From NCBI GenBank assembly GCA_018970965.1, contig JAGWVG010000119.1, forward strand, positions 1 to 5,838: a stretch of DNA of 5,838 nt, read 5' to 3'. Numbering within the stretch: the first letter of the stretch is position 1; every line of letters begins with the position of its first letter. Below the pieces are notes generated by a model. That model had not been told where the DNA came from. It was given only the letters and a program-made list of their open reading frames with translations, and did not search any database. Origin of the DNA: Alphaproteobacteria bacterium (GTDB lineage Bacteria; Pseudomonadota; Alphaproteobacteria; Sphingomonadales; Sphingomonadaceae). Position numbers and translations under genes: made by a program. Of the stretch, positions 5,383-5,838 are shown in pieces.

Positions 5383-5420
5383 CCCTAACGCCAATTGCTG
5401 CTGCGCTTCTCTTTGGCGCA
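5371..5420 (+). promoter_or_regulatory. Structured phzF-crcB junction with competing short pairings
   Basis: ATTGGC (5371-5376) can pair with GCCAAT (5390-5395), enclosing the stop codon of the PhzF-like gene. The same GCCAA can instead pair with TTGGC (5413-5417), and TGCGC (5402-5406) can pair with GCGCA (5416-5420). Stems are only 5-6 bp, so they may be chance. I find no fluoride-riboswitch (crcB motif) sequence here. Confidence 0.25.
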
Positions 5421-5442
5421 ATATGCGGCTAAGGCACGGGCT

Positions 5443-5805
5443 ATGCACCCGATCTTCCTTGTCATGACGGGCGGCGCCTTGGGCGCTGCGGCGCGCTATC
5501 TGGCGGCCAGCGCCATTGGTTTGCGCGGCGATTGGCCGATGGGCACCTTCCTGGTCAATTTGGCGGGCGGGTTGCTGATGGGCATGCTCGCCGCGCTCGT
5601 GTTGCGCGGGACAGCGTCTGAGAGTGTCCGCCTGTTTATGGGTGTCGGCATTTTGGGCGGGTTCACCACATTTTCTGCTTTCAGTCTCGAAGGCTTTAAC
5701 ATGATCGCGCGGGGCCAATGGGCGCTGGCGATTGGCTATGCGTTCGCTTCGGTCATTGGCTCGATTGTCGCACTGGCTATTGGCTATGGAGTGGCCCGTG
5801 CATGA
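5443..5805 (+). CDS. crcB: CrcB/Fluc fluoride ion channel
   Basis: 120 residues and four membrane segments (about 4-24, 33-53, 62-86, 94-117), the normal size for Fluc channels. These work as dual-topology dimers in the inner membrane and let fluoride leave the cell. Family motifs are present: GGALGAAARYL (10-20), GTFLVNLAGG (34-43) with pore Asn39, and GGFTTFSAFSLE (72-83). Phe77 and Phe80 match the pore phenylalanines, and the broken third helix forms the central sodium site. The ATG at 5443 is preferred: AAGG lies 8 nt upstream and the length fits. A TTG at 5395 would add 16 non-family residues. The gene follows the PhzF-like gene by 60 bp, so cotranscription is likely but not certain, and it overlaps the next start by four bases. 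A single-gene channel is consistent with the dual-topology type. Confidence 0.95.
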   Translation: MHPIFLVMTGGALGAAARYLAASAIGLRGDWPMGTFLVNLAGGLLMGMLAALVLRGTASESVRLFMGVGILGGFTTFSAFSLEGFNMIARGQWALAIGYAFASVIGSIVALAIGYGVARA

Positions 5806-5838
5806 GCACTGATGTTCGTCAATTTACGGTCGATGCCG
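5802..5838 (+). CDS. Probable RluC/RluA-type 23S rRNA pseudouridine synthase, first 12 codons
   Basis: Only MSTDVRQFTVDA is visible; the gene continues past the window. The start overlaps the crcB stop as ATGA (5802-5805), with GGAG at 5788-5791, 10 nt upstream, which argues for translational coupling. The start resembles that of alphaproteobacterial RluC-type proteins, whose S4-like RNA-binding domain follows directly, and crcB followed by such a gene is an order I recall from sphingomonads. Twelve residues cannot prove it. That a gene starts here is more certain than the product name. Confidence 0.55.
   Translation, partial: MSTDVRQFTVDA

Noticed and set aside
5395..5442. A TTG start for crcB giving a 136-residue protein.
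   Set aside because: The added 16 residues are not CrcB-like; the ATG at 5443 gives the normal length and has AAGG at a proper distance.
5383..5442. A fluoride riboswitch in front of crcB.
   Set aside because: I looked for the conserved crcB-motif pieces (GAUGG near the 5' side and the CUGAUG end) and did not find them; at 60 bp the gap is also tight for one.
3138..5805. A fluorinated-compound degradation unit made of P450, PhzF-like protein and fluoride channel.
   Set aside because: crcB is far better tied to the following gene by the ATGA overlap, and no dehalogenase is present. Nothing in the sequence points to organofluorine substrates.

Overview
The window looks like ordinary chromosome from an alphaproteobacterium, most likely a sphingomonad (Sphingomonadales). 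This is inferred from the style of the proteins, the moderately high G+C, and the pairing of crcB with what appears to be the start of an RluC-type gene. No database comparison was possible, so the taxonomic call is only moderately secure. It holds nine coding regions, two of them cut by the window edges. There are no RNA genes, mobile elements, CRISPR arrays or long repeats, and no gene-free stretch over 300 bases.

Layout. At the left edge a minus-strand pair encodes a zeta-class glutathione transferase (maleylacetoacetate/maleylpyruvate isomerase-like, 128-760), followed 29 bp downstream by a GFA/DUF636-family protein that runs off the window (1-98). Diverging from it across a 129-bp gap is a secreted DUF2147 protein (890-1303, +). 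That gene converges on a minus-strand unit made of a bactofilin (2296-2703) and a non-heme Fe(II)/2-oxoglutarate oxygenase (1321-2268), with a small multi-pass membrane protein (2798-3025) upstream. A 112-bp divergent gap then leads to a plus-strand run: cytochrome P450 (3138-4508), PhzF-like isomerase (4531-5382), CrcB fluoride channel (5443-5805), and the first codons of a probable RluC-type pseudouridine synthase (from 5802), which overlaps crcB by an ATGA junction.

How the genes work together. The left pair shares a glutathione theme: one enzyme uses it as cofactor, and the other belongs to a family whose founding member was described as adding it to formaldehyde. The bactofilin/oxygenase pair is probably cotranscribed, but nothing shows a shared function. 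P450 and PhzF are 22 bp apart and could act on the same small molecule. No ferredoxin or ferredoxin reductase lies nearby, so the P450 must borrow electrons from elsewhere. CrcB and the RluC-like gene look translationally coupled, probably for expression rather than function.

The most notable non-coding structure is a set of perfect inverted repeats of 7-8 bp that place the stop codon in or at the edge of the loop at three gene ends (DUF2147, bactofilin, small membrane protein). None is followed by a clear T-run. I see no convincing evidence of an undescribed multi-gene system. The P450-PhzF pair and the structured stop codons are the points most worth following up.
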